Assembly: GCA_022605955.1 (NCBI GenBank)
Contig: JAKCOZ010000002.1
Coordinates: forward strand, 72,396,783-72,460,782
Reading direction: 5' to 3'
Source: Rallus limicola
Lineage: Eukaryota; Chordata; Aves; Gruiformes; Rallidae
Length of the DNA: 64,000 nt
The translations under genes and the position numbers were made by a program. Under the pieces are notes generated by a model that saw only the letters and a program-made list of their open reading frames with translations, did not search any database and was not told the origin of the DNA. Shown piece by piece: positions 1 to 11,800 of this stretch (position 1 is the stretch's first letter; each line of letters opens with the position of its first letter).

Positions 1-1452
1 AAGTCTATAGGGAATCAAAGCAATGGACACAAACAAGTAACTCATCCTGTACACCAGGAAAGCAGGTTCTTCATAAGTAACATCTACGTGTTAGGCAAAA
101 AGACAGATCTATCTCTGTATTGTAGGTCAACCTCTCAATCCATTTTCTCATATAAGAAAGGATTCACAGCCCCCAAAACCTGCTAGACAAAGAAATAGAG
201 GGGCACTGAAAGAAGTTCATGGAGATTACATACAAGTACACATAGAAATAATGAAGGACTTTAAAATTTTGACTCAAACACAAAACACAAACAGCACCTT
301 TCTGAAACTGCTCTCAGAAAAAAGCAACACACCAAAATAAAAATGCACAAATCCTCAAACCTTGCACTGGCAAGTTTTTGCAGCATTTGTTCTATTTAGC
401 TTTCCTTTACTCAGCAAACAGCTAGTTTCTGTATTTTGGGTAATTTTTTTTTATGAAGTAGTGTTAAAGGAAAGTAGTTTATGTGACCAAAATTAGCCAA
501 TAATGTTAAGTGAATTTTGCAAATAAAAAAGGTAATGTGCTCAAATTATTCCACATGATTTGAAAGAGTGAAAAGCTTCAGGATTTGCTTTCAGATTCCT
601 TATCTCATAAAATCCCAAGGGTTCTTTAGCTATAATAAAATAGCTGAAAATCCAATTGTCTCCATTAAAACATTTTAAGCAATATTATGCCTGACTTCCT
701 TATTAGTCAGATAGTTGTTCACCAAAAGCTGTTTTAAGTGGATTCTGTCCACAAGTAAATTGCTAGGTTACCAGATATATAGAAGAAAGTGTCTGCACAG
801 GCCAATTAATATTAGTAGTAACTCTACCACTCACACATGCTAGCTGTAACCTCGAGTTACACTCAAAGATGAAAGGGCAAGTCATTTTCCACCTCCATCA
901 CTTTCTAATTGCATCAGCTGAATTTGCTACTAAATGCTAATAAAAAGTTTCTCTTTGACCATTGCTTTATCCATTAACTAGATGAAAAGCACTGCTTTAT
1001 TTCATATAAAACACTGAACGGCAAACACTTATCAAATGACTCAGAATAAACATGAGGAAAATAAATCTTTTTGTGGGATATGTCACAGCTATTGGAGTTC
1101 AAAACAAGCTTTGGTGTTTAATACTACTGAAGTGTTATTATGTATTTGCCCCTTTTGTTTGGTGCTATAGTATTTTTTACAAATACATTATGCAACTTTG
1201 GAAATCTCTTCTCTTGTTAACAGCTCAATGGTTTCCTCATCTCTTACATAAATAATAAATACAGCTTCAACCACTGGTATTTACCTCTCACAATGTAGTG
1301 TTACAGGTCATCTCCTCACACCTAAATAAGGGGTTATCACAGGGATCAGACAAAATGTTGCTCACCCACTTTCACTGATGAAATCACAAATTTGTTAAAA
1401 AAAAAAATAATCCAAAAGATGTGCATAACCGTCTAAGAAATTACAACAATAA
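1..1452. other. AT-rich intergenic sequence, no gene seen
   Basis: No open frame here resembles a known protein, and the longest (1,052-1,255, 67 codons) is of low-complexity hydrophobic composition expected by chance. No CR1 tail, LTR end or tandem array was recognised. The stretch lies upstream of MTNR1A and is judged intergenic, although distant non-coding exons cannot be excluded from sequence alone. Confidence 0.6.
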
Positions 1453-1816
1453 TGCCAGGTTTTCTGCTGGGCTAGAGTTAGATTGCCTCCCAGCAGCTGG
1501 CACAGGGCTGAGTTTTGGATTTAGGATGAGAATAATGTTGATAACACTCTGATGTTTTAGTTGTTACCAGACAATACTTGCACCGAGTCAAGGACTTTGC
1601 TGCTGCTCACGCCACCCCACCAGCAAGTAGACTGGGGGTGCACAAGAAGTTGGAAGGGGAAACAGCCAGGACAGCTGACCCCAACTGACTAAAGGCACAT
1701 TCTGTGCCATGTGACATCATGCTCAGCATATGACATGGGGGAAGCTGCCCAGTGGTTTAGACCACATCTCAGAACTAGCTGGGCATTGCTCAGCAAGTAG
1801 CAATCAACTGTGCTGT

Positions 1817-1821
1817 GCATC
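1817..1821. repeat. Target-site duplication, left copy (GCATC)
   Basis: Five bases GCATC directly precede the TG end of the nested element and are repeated exactly after its CA end. This marks the insertion point inside the older LTR. Confidence 0.75.
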
Positions 1822-2613
1822 TGTCATGGATGGAGAGATAAGAGGGATGCACTTCACTCTTAAGAGATAGGCAACAGTATGTTTATTGATAAAAAACAAA
1901 GGGTGTTTATTATCAAACAGTGTTTGATAATAAACACAACAGTGATTAAGATTCATTGGTAAGGTAATCTTGATTATTTAGTGCACAGAGAGCAAGGTCA
2001 GATGAAGCTGTCAGGGAGACCCTCCCATTGAGTCCTGAGGTTCAGAAATAACCCCCTTGCTTTCTAAACTCCTTCTCAGAGAGGAGCCTAGGTGAGGCTA
2101 GATCCAGTCTTAGTCCCAGACTTGGTCAATGGTTTATATCTAAAGGATTACATAATGCACAATCAGTCCTTTATACTTCTTAGCTAAGATCACAAAGTTA
2201 GTGCACTTACTCCCAGTTCACTTACCAAGGATCTGTTGCAGCAAAGTTTCTCTTGACCTCAAGGAGTAACCTTGAAAGGTATCCCTTCCAAGGGAAGATC
2301 CTGACATACAGCCCACTGTCATCTCAGAAGAGCTCTTGGGCTGCTCACTACTTATGGAGTAAGATGATTGGCTCATAGTCATATTTACATACCACCCACA
2401 GGTGCCAGGGGACACTGACCAGCACTCTGTCCAGGTGGCACATTAGTACAGATAGCCCCTAGCTACTGTGTTATCTGTCTTCCCAAAATCACCATGAGGC
2501 AGATGCAGGCATCACAACCATCACCAATGGTTATCCATTAATTCAGATTTATGGAAAAAAGTCAGGCAAAGAGGGGAATGGAGGGGGGCAAACAAGCAAA
2601 CCATACTGTCACA
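1822..2613 (+). mobile_element. Nested solo LTR-like insertion (family B)
   Basis: This 792-bp block interrupts the family A LTR exactly. It begins TGTCATGGATGG, ends ATACTGTCACA (TG...CA ends), and is flanked by a perfect 5-bp duplication, GCATC, at 1,817-1,821 and 2,614-2,618. The host LTR reads on continuously across the gap (GTGCATC then TTGTATATTC). A 5-bp duplication with TG/CA ends is what retroviral integrase leaves for some endogenous retrovirus classes. No coding capacity is visible; the 65-codon frame on the minus strand at 2,218-2,415 is not retroviral. Strand is assumed from weak resemblance to avian LTRs and could be wrong. It also contains a perfect palindrome at 1,903-1,937. 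Confidence 0.75.
1903..1937. repeat. Perfect 35-nt palindrome (17-nt arms, 1-nt spacer)
   Basis: The left arm (1,903-1,919, GTGTTTATTATCAAACA) and right arm (1,921-1,937) are exact reverse complements around a single G. Each arm contains a forkhead-type TGTTTATT/AATAAACA core. It sits about 80 bp inside the nested LTR, where U3 regulatory sites would be expected. Confidence 0.9.
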
Positions 2614-2618
2614 GCATC
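2614..2618. repeat. Target-site duplication, right copy (GCATC)
   Basis: Exact copy of 1,817-1,821, directly after the terminal CA of the nested element. The family A LTR resumes immediately afterwards. Confidence 0.75.
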
Positions 2619-2803
2619 TTGTATATTCTTTCCTTATTTTCTCTTTCTTTTCTCTCATATTAAACTGTCTTTATCTCAACTCAAGAGTTTTATCTTTTTT
2701 TCCCCATTATTCTGGCCCACATCTCCTTGGGGAGGAGGGGTAAAGGGAGGTGAGCAAACAGCTGCGTGGTTATTTTAGCTGCCTGGCAGGTTAAACTACA
2801 ACA

Positions 2804-5383
2804 GATATAACATACAGCTAAAATTGCTATGAAAATCTAAAGCAAAAGAGCTTGTCTACAACTGTTCACACCACCAGCTTCAGTACTAAGTCAGGTAAAT
2901 TTCAAAGTAAATCTGGATAGCACACATCACCATACCCACATGATTTATGCAACATCCCAGACCACATACAACTTTAAATAATGTTTTACTGTCATTCAAT
3001 ATGAAAATAAGTCTAAAAGCAATACATCCCTTCATAAAAGAGATCAAAGTTATATGGACAGTTGTAGAGATCTAATCAGTGGCAGAAAAAATAAACTTTA
3101 GAGAATAATTATGCTGTAATTATTCAATCTCACCAGCAAAGTAACTGTAGATCTAACCAACATAATTGAAACCAATGGTATCAAAACCCAGTAATACACA
3201 GCTTTAGCTAGCACAGATGACTTCTGAACACAATCTCTGCATTTTTATTGGTTATTGCTGCAGAATTTTTCTTAGCTGAAGTCCCAATAGGTAAAAATTT
3301 AGTTGAAAAACTAAACTGATAGCACAAAGCTGATCAAACACTTCATCTGTATGTATTCTCCATGCAAGCTACTGTAACAATCTTGATCTTCCAAATCATA
3401 TCAGCTTCCTTGAGAAGATGATAAGTACTAAGGACAATAAGCCTTTAATTAATTTGGCATTACAATTGAATGCAATAAAATAAAGCTAGCAACATACACT
3501 GCAGCTACACAAGAAAGCAGGATAGATCTGACACCTTGGATCGGTGGCTTTGTAGATGTTAGCAACCCACCTGCAGATGCAAAACTCAGCTGTGACTGAT
3601 TCACCCTACTGAGCAAACCGGGTACAGCTCCTTAACATCAGCTGCCAGGCTGGTTGTAAAACATCTTAACGAAATGGGATAGAAAGACTGACAGGCTTTT
3701 GAAGATGGAAAGTTTTAAGATGATCTGGCATCAAACAGTTCAAAGTGCTCGCTGGGTAATCACATTAGTGATACTGATTAATTAGTGAGGAAAATCTCTG
3801 TCAGATTCACTCACTCATGCACGGTCCCAGAAGTAGAAAAACATTAGAAAACAGTGTCTGTGGAAGAAAAGTGTAATCACAAGCCCCAATAAAATGGACA
3901 TTTTTTAGGAAGGTGAAGTCCACTAGAGAAGGAGATATTTATTTGTAGATCTATGTTGCTACTTTGACTGGAGCATTTTTGCTGTAGCCAAAACTTCTAG
4001 GACAAAAACCAGAGGGTGTCAAGCATTTATCTGCCAACATGGGCTTGACCAGAAGTTTGCTCTAGCAGGCTGGGTTCTATGGGATTAACTCCTTTTCTGG
4101 GTAATCCAAACAAAGTTGCTGACAAATGTCTGCTTACATAAGGTCAAAGTGCAGGACTTTCCTTTTACATGATTGCATTGTAACTGTACCCAGGTTTCGT
4201 TCTTGCCATCATCTCTTTAAATAACTTGAATTTCTTGGTTTTGCTTGCCCCTCTAAGAATCCTGAAGGGGACCACAATATGTCTGTGATGAAGAAGGGTG
4301 TTCATATGGATTTACAGATTAAGTTGTGAGAACAAAGTGGCAGCAGTACAAATTCCTTTTAAAAATACAGGAACCCAGAGATCTTGATAATATCTTCAGA
4401 TTCTGTAGCTCATCAGACTTCCCTGCTGCTGCTGCAGTTTGGTAATATTCAAAAGCAATATAATTCATGTATCAGGAACAAGACAAAGTATACCATAATC
4501 TGATTCTTCTAATGCCAGCACTGATATCATCATTACTCTGATCAAATTCTCCTTAAGGACCCGAACCGTTAAAGTTGCTTATGATGGGCTTGCTAATTAT
4601 ATAATAATAATAAAAATTAATTATTTAAAAGAATGACCATGTCCAGCTTAGTTCTCTTAAAACCACTCATGCCAATGAGAAAAAAAATTAAGCACACAAA
4701 GCTCATCTACTCTTAGTCTCGAACAGCCAAATAATTCTAGGTTCAAACTAGGCTGCAACAGCTGTTGGGTTTTCAAGCTTATTACTAAACAATTGAGTAC
4801 TCAGTAAAACAAACATCCCTTGGATGTTTGGGGGTTTTTAATTTTCTTTTAATCCCAGAAGCTATAAGATAGTCTGCACCTTCAGCTGTTATGAGATTCC
4901 AAGAGGAAGGAAAAACAAAGCTTTCTGCAGTTTGTTACCCATCTCAGCTAAACATTTGACTAGAATACATGTGCTGCAATTTCATAATTTGATGCCTATG
5001 CAACAGGTTAACTATGTCTTTCCCATACATGTGGACCTCTCAAAAGTTTCTGGGCTTGTTGATCTCTCTCTCCCAACATATTGGACACTCATCCTAGGCA
5101 CAGGGGGCTCTCCATACAAGTAAGACGTTATTTGAGGCACTGAATGAGTCCCTCAGCAGAGCTCCCTCAGCCCGTGACTAAATACACTCTGTGACACCTC
5201 AGCCTCTCAGTGCCATGGCTTCACAACTCCTAACAGATGACAGACCACACTTTACCCACTTTTGTCTTGGTCCGGTTTGCAGATGCTCAAAGAACGTTTT
5301 CCAATTCAGATGGGACCATGAACCACAGCAGTTAATTGCAGGTCAGCTACACACTTTTATGAGAACAGAATCAAGTCCATAAT
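2804..5383. other. AT-rich intergenic sequence, no gene seen
   Basis: Mostly unique-looking AT-rich DNA. No open frame longer than about 63 codons resembles a protein. A TAA/ATA-rich patch lies at about 4,597-4,625 and a short CTG run at about 4,424-4,434. No mobile element was recognised. Confidence 0.55.
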
Positions 5384-5441
5384 CTTTGGACCTGATGATC
5401 TCTCGAGGTCCCTTCCAACCCCTAGGATTCTGTGATTCTAT
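5384..5441 (+). mobile_element. CR1 LINE 3' tail fragment
   Basis: The segment reads TGATGATCTC then GAGGTCCCTTCCAACCC and ends GATTCTGTGATTCTATT, which is the conserved 3' end of avian CR1 retrotransposons. Only about 58 bp remain, consistent with extreme 5' truncation during target-primed reverse transcription or with later decay. Confidence 0.85.
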
Positions 5442-7059
5442 TATCTTTAGGCCCATTATAGTCCTTGTTCTGCCTGCAGCCTCTTTGATATCGACAAAGT
5501 CGAACCCATACCAAGCAGCAATCTGAGATGCACTGGATCAATAGCTTGTCAAAATAAAACGTTCATAGCCACAGTCCATTTAAGAAACATCTCGTTATAA
5601 CAATACAACAATATAGGCTATGGAGGACTGATATGTGTAGACAATACAAAAAAAAAGTGAATGTGGAAATTTATTGCCCACCCTTTTGTGAAACTGCCCT
5701 AAACAAAGCCTATTGCACAGCTATAAGCAGTGCCAACTGCACAAAGCCCACACACACCTTCATTTGCTGATTAGCTTTCCTCAGCACGATGTTTCAAAGC
5801 CTGGCATCAATATTTTCGATGCACCCTTTTCTCTTATTTTGCCTTTGCTCAGTCTTCATCAGTAACCCAAAACCAAAATAGTCTGCAAGCTTTAACTGCT
5901 AGACGGTGGCACAGTACTTAAGTCTAATATATATTAAAAATAAATAAATAAAAAGTTGAGAAATTCTGCAAAGACACTTGAACTGAGACAGGAGAGGAAA
6001 ATTCACAAGGCAATTGAGTTTCCATTCGTGCCAGCTGTGATCGCTTATGACCTTGTTAGTGAAAAACACTTTTTTGTAGTTTGTCTTTATTTTTGTTTGT
6101 TTAGGTTTTTCTTGGATTGATTTTTGCTTGGGTTTTTTTTTTTTTGGTTTGTGTTTTTTTTTTTTTAAATTCGTGCTTTGTGTCCTCAGAGACAGCATAG
6201 CTTCTCTCCACAAGGAGCAGGGTCAAGTTAGGACTCAGTGAGGATAAAAAGTGCCTCTCGGGATACAGCTACAATACTGAAGTTATCTTAACTTTTCACC
6301 AAGTGAAGATAACATTATGAAATTTATACTAGTCATTAATGAAGCTAAAATTTTACTGAATCAAAGGTTCATTCTGTTACTTAGGTTTGTGAGGTTTTCT
6401 GGGGTTGGGTTTTGGGTTTTTTTGGGGGAAGAATGGGGATGTGTGTGGTGTTGGCTTACTGTGGGGATTTTTTTAAAAATAAGATAAAGGAATGGCAAAA
6501 GCCTCATCCAAATGTCCTGATTTGACTTTGATTGAGTCATAGTGAAATGTCAAACACACATTAGTAGTTGGCTATATTTAAGGATTGCCTGGAGGATCCA
6601 GTCAGAAACAATTCCAGTTTAACTACAATGCAAACATTTAATGAGAGATTGTGTCTATCCTAAGAAGTTGACAGTTAAAATAGATAAGATTTAGAAATGT
6701 GAGAGAGAATATATAATTATCTCCATTCTACAGATGGAGAACTAAAGCATGCAGAGACTAAATGACTCGTCCTGGGTAAAGGAAAGGTTAGGTTAATACA
6801 AGACCCGGGCTAAGGGGTTCTTTCTGTATCCCAATACAGTGCTGTAATTAAAAAGCTCATCTTTCCTTTATTTCCTTACAAAATAAGCTTATGCAGTTAT
6901 GCTTTACATCTCTCTCAGACATTGCCTCCTGTACCTAATTCACCTATTTCAACTAAAATGGCACTTTCTATGAGTTTTAAGGAACACAGAAGTTAGAGAG
7001 ACATCAGCAGAGGTAAAGGCACATAACTCACGTTAATATACCTAGTTTTCTTACCATGT

Positions 7060-7079
7060 GGAAGCTATGTGTAGCTTCC
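7060..7079. repeat. Short perfect inverted repeat
   Basis: GGAAGCTA and TAGCTTCC flank a TGTG loop. The 8-bp hairpin has no T tract or gene context, so it is probably incidental. Confidence 0.5.
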
Positions 7080-8845
7080 AATTCACCACAACTGCTTTTT
7101 ATTTGCCTGATAAGTGTCATGGGTGGCAGAAAGATGTCAACAACTTACAGAAAAGTAAAACAGACCTGTGGAAAACCAAGCTCAGTTAGTTTCACTGCTC
7201 ATGTAGTGGCTTAATTTTTCAATACTAACTCTGAATAGTGTCTGCATCTAAATTCAAACAAATCCAAAGAAAATCTTAAGAAATTCTTCCCAGCTGTAAG
7301 GATAATTGAATACTGTAATCAATGTCCTCTGGATGCTACGAGGCATCCATCCCTGGATGGAAGTCTAAGTTAGAAAATAGGCCAGGAATCAATTTGGTTG
7401 TCTCTGTCACACAATAATGGAATACCTCAGAAAATTTCTCAGCATTCCTCCTATGCCTGTTCTCCATAATGAAAAGATTACTTTTCTGGTCAAAAAAAAG
7501 AGGTGTATTTTATGAACAGGTTAGTTGCTGGAAAAAAAATCACTACTTTGATGGAGTTGTTTTCTTTGTATTATGTTTGTTTTTACTAAAGCCTGGATCT
7601 GTGTCTTCACAGGTAGTGACAAGGGACTTCTTATATACTTGTCAAGTGGGCCTCTAGTTTTAAAATAATTTCCATCTAATGCATCTCTCTCACATCGGGA
7701 TTCTCCACCTGGGCAAAATGTTCTCTATTTATTCTATCCTTTTGCTATTGTTATGGCTTTTTCTTATTTTAAAATTCTAACTGCAGCATGGCTTTTCTTC
7801 TGAGACACTTCTAAGCATATATCTGCATCTTGAACTAATTTTATTTCTCTATCTTTCTCATAAGAAACCTGTTTATATTCTTTGATGATACAGTGCATGG
7901 CCAGAATCTACTGTGATACTGCACAATTTACATACCCAGTTGTGCACTATGTATACTGCATTTTGCTTGTTGGATTCTTTCAGATAATGGCATCAAACCA
8001 GGATTCCTCCTCCCCAATAAAATAAGGCTGATTTAATTAAAAACATTACTTGAGAAGTCATTTTAATACTCATTCATATTGATAAAAACTGAAAACAAAT
8101 CCAAAATTAGTGTTTTATCTTAAGAAAGCAGAAGTCCTGCCACAGAAAATGGGCTTACCTCAAGTTAACCAAATCAGTCAAACTGCAATCAATCAAGTGC
8201 TGAATCACAGAAGAGTATGAGGTTTGAGGAAGACTATCAAGTTTTGAACAAAGCATAGGCAATAATGTCTTAATTTGTTTTTTTTTTTTTTAATAGTGAG
8301 AATAAATAAACTTTATGTTAACTATCACAATTCCCAAGGGGAAAAGATTTTCAGATTTCTTCTGACAGCTTTTCATTACCATGTGTGTTGTCTTTGCAGG
8401 CAGGTTTGATTTGTGCATTGTCACTTTTTTTCTTTTTGTTTTAGAATGCAAAACAGTTTCAGTGAAACCAGAAATATTTTGTCAAGGATTAATCATGGAT
8501 TAATGATGTCAAATTTCTAAGCCAATACATTTAAATGGTGACTTAGTGACTGTGTGTACTGCAAGTGGTGTTTATTGACTGATTAATCACCAGATTTATT
8601 TTTTCCTGTTTCACTGTCTTCTCATTTTTCTTCATCTATTCTGTACAGGCTTTAAAGGTTGTTTGTTGGAAGAGGGGAGTAATTCCCATGAAACGGCATC
8701 CTCTGAAGGAGGAGAGAGCACAAGTTAATAAATACCTCTGTCTTATCGTCCCAGGCTGAGGATTTAAGGATGAAAGTGAAATGAAAAACTGCAAGTGCAG
8801 AAATTACATTGCAGGGTGAGACTGGCTCAAAACTGAAGAGAACTT

Positions 8846-8882
8846 CTGTGGCTAAGCACAAGGACTGTGGCTAAGCACAAGG
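8846..8882. repeat. Tandem duplication, 19-bp period, two copies
   Basis: The 18-mer CTGTGGCTAAGCACAAGG occurs at 8,846-8,863 and again at 8,865-8,882 without mismatch. This looks like a recent slippage or duplication event. Confidence 0.85.
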
Positions 8883-11800
8883 GCTGGGGCAAAATTCGTC
8901 AAACAAACTGGATTTCTCAGCAATAGCATAGGGACATGTGGAGGGAGATAACATAAATACTAAAGCAAGCTGCAAGATGGTACCTGTTAGATAAGCACAC
9001 ACCCACGTGCACATCTTGCCACGAGGATGCATAAAGCAGCGGATCAAACAGAGTACAATCAAACCTGTGCAGGACGTGTGAGGAATCGCAAGATGCAGTC
9101 CATGGTACCTGGAACAAGCTGGGCAGAGTGTGACAGGGTGATGCAGCGCTGACCACTGACTTCAGCAGGTTCTTCTGGCCTCCCTTCACTGCTCCAGCCT
9201 TCTGAGCACACGCAGGAAATGAGACTGTCTCTTTGTGCATGCCCAGAATGACATTAACTCCCTCAGTATCGCCCAGCTGGGTACCCTGATTGGCAGCTTC
9301 AGAAGAGATGTCAAGCTCTTGCTGTGAAGGCAGAATTCCCCTCTCACACATCACTGTCTCTGAAGTATACATTCGGGTACAGAACTAATAAAGACATCAT
9401 TTCTATCCCCTGGGTGTACTACCTATAGGAAATATTTCCCAGAGCTTTGAAGAGCACTGTATTCGCTTGAAGAAATGGGGTTTGATTACTGAGCAACACT
9501 AAATGTGTTGACTCCTTTAGAAAAAGGACCACTGATGTGTTACTTGTTTAGTCATTTGAGGAAAACATCCCATTTGTTGACTTTGAGATCCCTGAGAAGA
9601 TTGAGTAACCTTTGCTGACTTTGTGGATTATTTTGTGGCTAGGCTTTATATTGATGTATGACTCTTAACGACCTGAGGAGTTACTAATACTAATAAGGAT
9701 GAAGTCTGGTGCATCATACTGAGCAGGGAATTAACAGGTTACAGCAGAAATTGTCACTAAATCCATTTTTTGTTCATCAGTGAAACAGAGAGGCAGGAAA
9801 TAAAAATAAATTAAATGTGAAACAAGCTGTTGAAAGCAGTAAGAAAAAATAATATAAAAAAGAAGCTGAACAAACAAATCAGCAGTACACGATTGCCTGC
9901 TCAAACAAAATCACCTATTTCACCTTTCTAGCCTCCATTTCTTCACACACATTCTGTCCTTAGAAACTGGTCATAGTGGCATATCACCTGGATGATTTAG
10001 TGGGAGTTTTATGATCTTCATAGACAAAGGGGGAATGTTAAATCAATGTCATGAGCTTATTTTCATCCACAAACTATACCTAAGCCTACTCTGGGTTTAT
10101 TGGGGGGAGAGGGCAGAGGCAAACAAACAAGCAAAAAAAATACCCAAACCAAGAAGTTATTTGAAGACCCAACATTGAAACAGGTTTTGGAAACACTGCA
10201 GACCAAGGACATCTCCTCCTTGCTTTATTGATAATACTCTAAATTAAGAAAATAGCTCAGCCCTTATTTGCTGGATAAACTTTAAAAGCAGCTACGTTAC
10301 AGGTTCCTTTTTCATGAGGTTCTATATAGTATCAGAACCACTCATTACTTAGTACAGCCTCTGATGATTTCTAATCTGATTAAGTCTTAAGTGTTTTTCC
10401 TTCAATTCTAATTGCACATCTTTCCACATTTTTAAAGGGCCCATTGCCAGGTGCTCTATAGCATTACCTCATGGAATTGTGTCATCATCATTTGAGTCAA
10501 GTTATATTCCACTGATTTCAGTAAAGTATTTACAACCAAAAACTAGAATATTGAATACATACAACCCCATTGTAAGTGCTTTTACCTCTTCCATTCCCCC
10601 CCACTGAACACCTAACCCCACACCTGGCTCATTCTCATCTAGCTTCGTGCCAAAGACTATCAGTCTCAATTCTTCCCATTCATTTCAACCATTTCTATGT
10701 TAAACTTCTTCACTCATTCTTTGAGCTTGTATTTTTCCACTTTGATACACTTGGTAAGAACTATTCTGGCTGGATTTTATTATATGAAGCTTTACTGCAG
10801 TCAATTCTTTTCGTAGTCCCTTTCCAGTTCAGTGATTTCAATTCAAAACATGTCCCTTCTCTTCTCCATATTTAAACAAAAGGAAAGCCAAAGAAAACAT
10901 TCATTCAGACTGAGAAAACAGTCACAGAAGAGAATAGGAGGGAATACTGAAAGGTGTTAAAAGCAGAGAAGGAAAAACACAAGAGAGCAGAATATTCAAA
11001 GGCAAGTATAAAAATATACAACCAGAAAGAGAGTTGTATTTCTACTTTAAACCATTTTTCATGCTCTGTTACAGGAATATGCTATTTCCCTCCCTGTCAT
11101 ATGAAGTAAGAGTCCTGTGTTGAAAAAAATAGTAATTGTTAAGTAGATAAGCTGCATTTGGTCAGCACAGTGAGACCACTAGAGAAATGGGGGCACTGGA
11201 AGGCAGCATGAACTTCAGTTTGCTAAATAATAAAGCACTGTAACAGTATATATAAAGGGGCAACAGCCTTGCAAGAAGGCAACAGCCTGACAAGCTGCAC
11301 CTGCAGGTCTGTTCTGGGCCTTCTGGCAGAGTTTCAATTTCATTGCTGGAGCATTTGAACTTCTACAGTTAATGTGAGTGAATGGTATGTACCAGGCAGT
11401 GTCTGGAACTGTGCCCAGGAGGCAGGGTGGCAGAGTGACACGTTGTCATGACACTATAAATAAATGCTAGCACCATGGAAATCCTTATTCTTAACATTTT
11501 AAATGCAGATCTGTAGGAAGCAGAAGGCAGTCACAAATAATAGAGCAGTTGTGTTCCCTCAATGCACAAGTACGCAGCATCGCAGGGTGCCCTGAGGAGC
11601 AGCTTTGCTTCTTGCTCCCTGGGACACTCAAAAGCAGTTCTTAGGGACCAGTATCCTGAAGAATCACCAGTCAAAGAAATGGACAGGGCAAGGGAACAGA
11701 TCCTGTAGCAGAGGTACAGACTGAGGTGAGTGACCTCACCCTATACTTGCATATAGCAAGTTAGGTGCCTTAGATCTACCACTAGAAGTACTGATGTAAC

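Larger units (their letters stand above)
1453..2803 (+). mobile_element. Solo LTR (family A), split by a nested LTR
   Basis: The left part (1,453-1,821) and right part (2,619-2,803) join into one LTR of about 554 bp. It begins TGCCAGGTTTTC and ends GTTAAACTACAACA. The same family occurs at 28,107-28,652 (546 bp). Shared blocks include GATGAGAATAA, GTCAAGGACTTT and the ATTAAA polyadenylation-type signal (2,659-2,664 here). No internal retroviral sequence or primer binding site follows the right end, so this is a solo LTR left by LTR-LTR recombination. I could not see a target duplication around the outer ends, which suggests age. The family matches a common avian LTR that I recognise from memory; the exact family name was not checked. 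Confidence 0.8.

Noticed and set aside
5899..6213. Lysine-rich 104-codon protein on the minus strand
   Set aside because: The basic stretch is a direct translation of the T-rich simple repeat at 6,125-6,166.
11259..11292. GGCAACAGCCT duplicated with ~20-bp period
   Set aside because: Two imperfect copies only, without further structure; treated as ordinary slippage and not listed separately.
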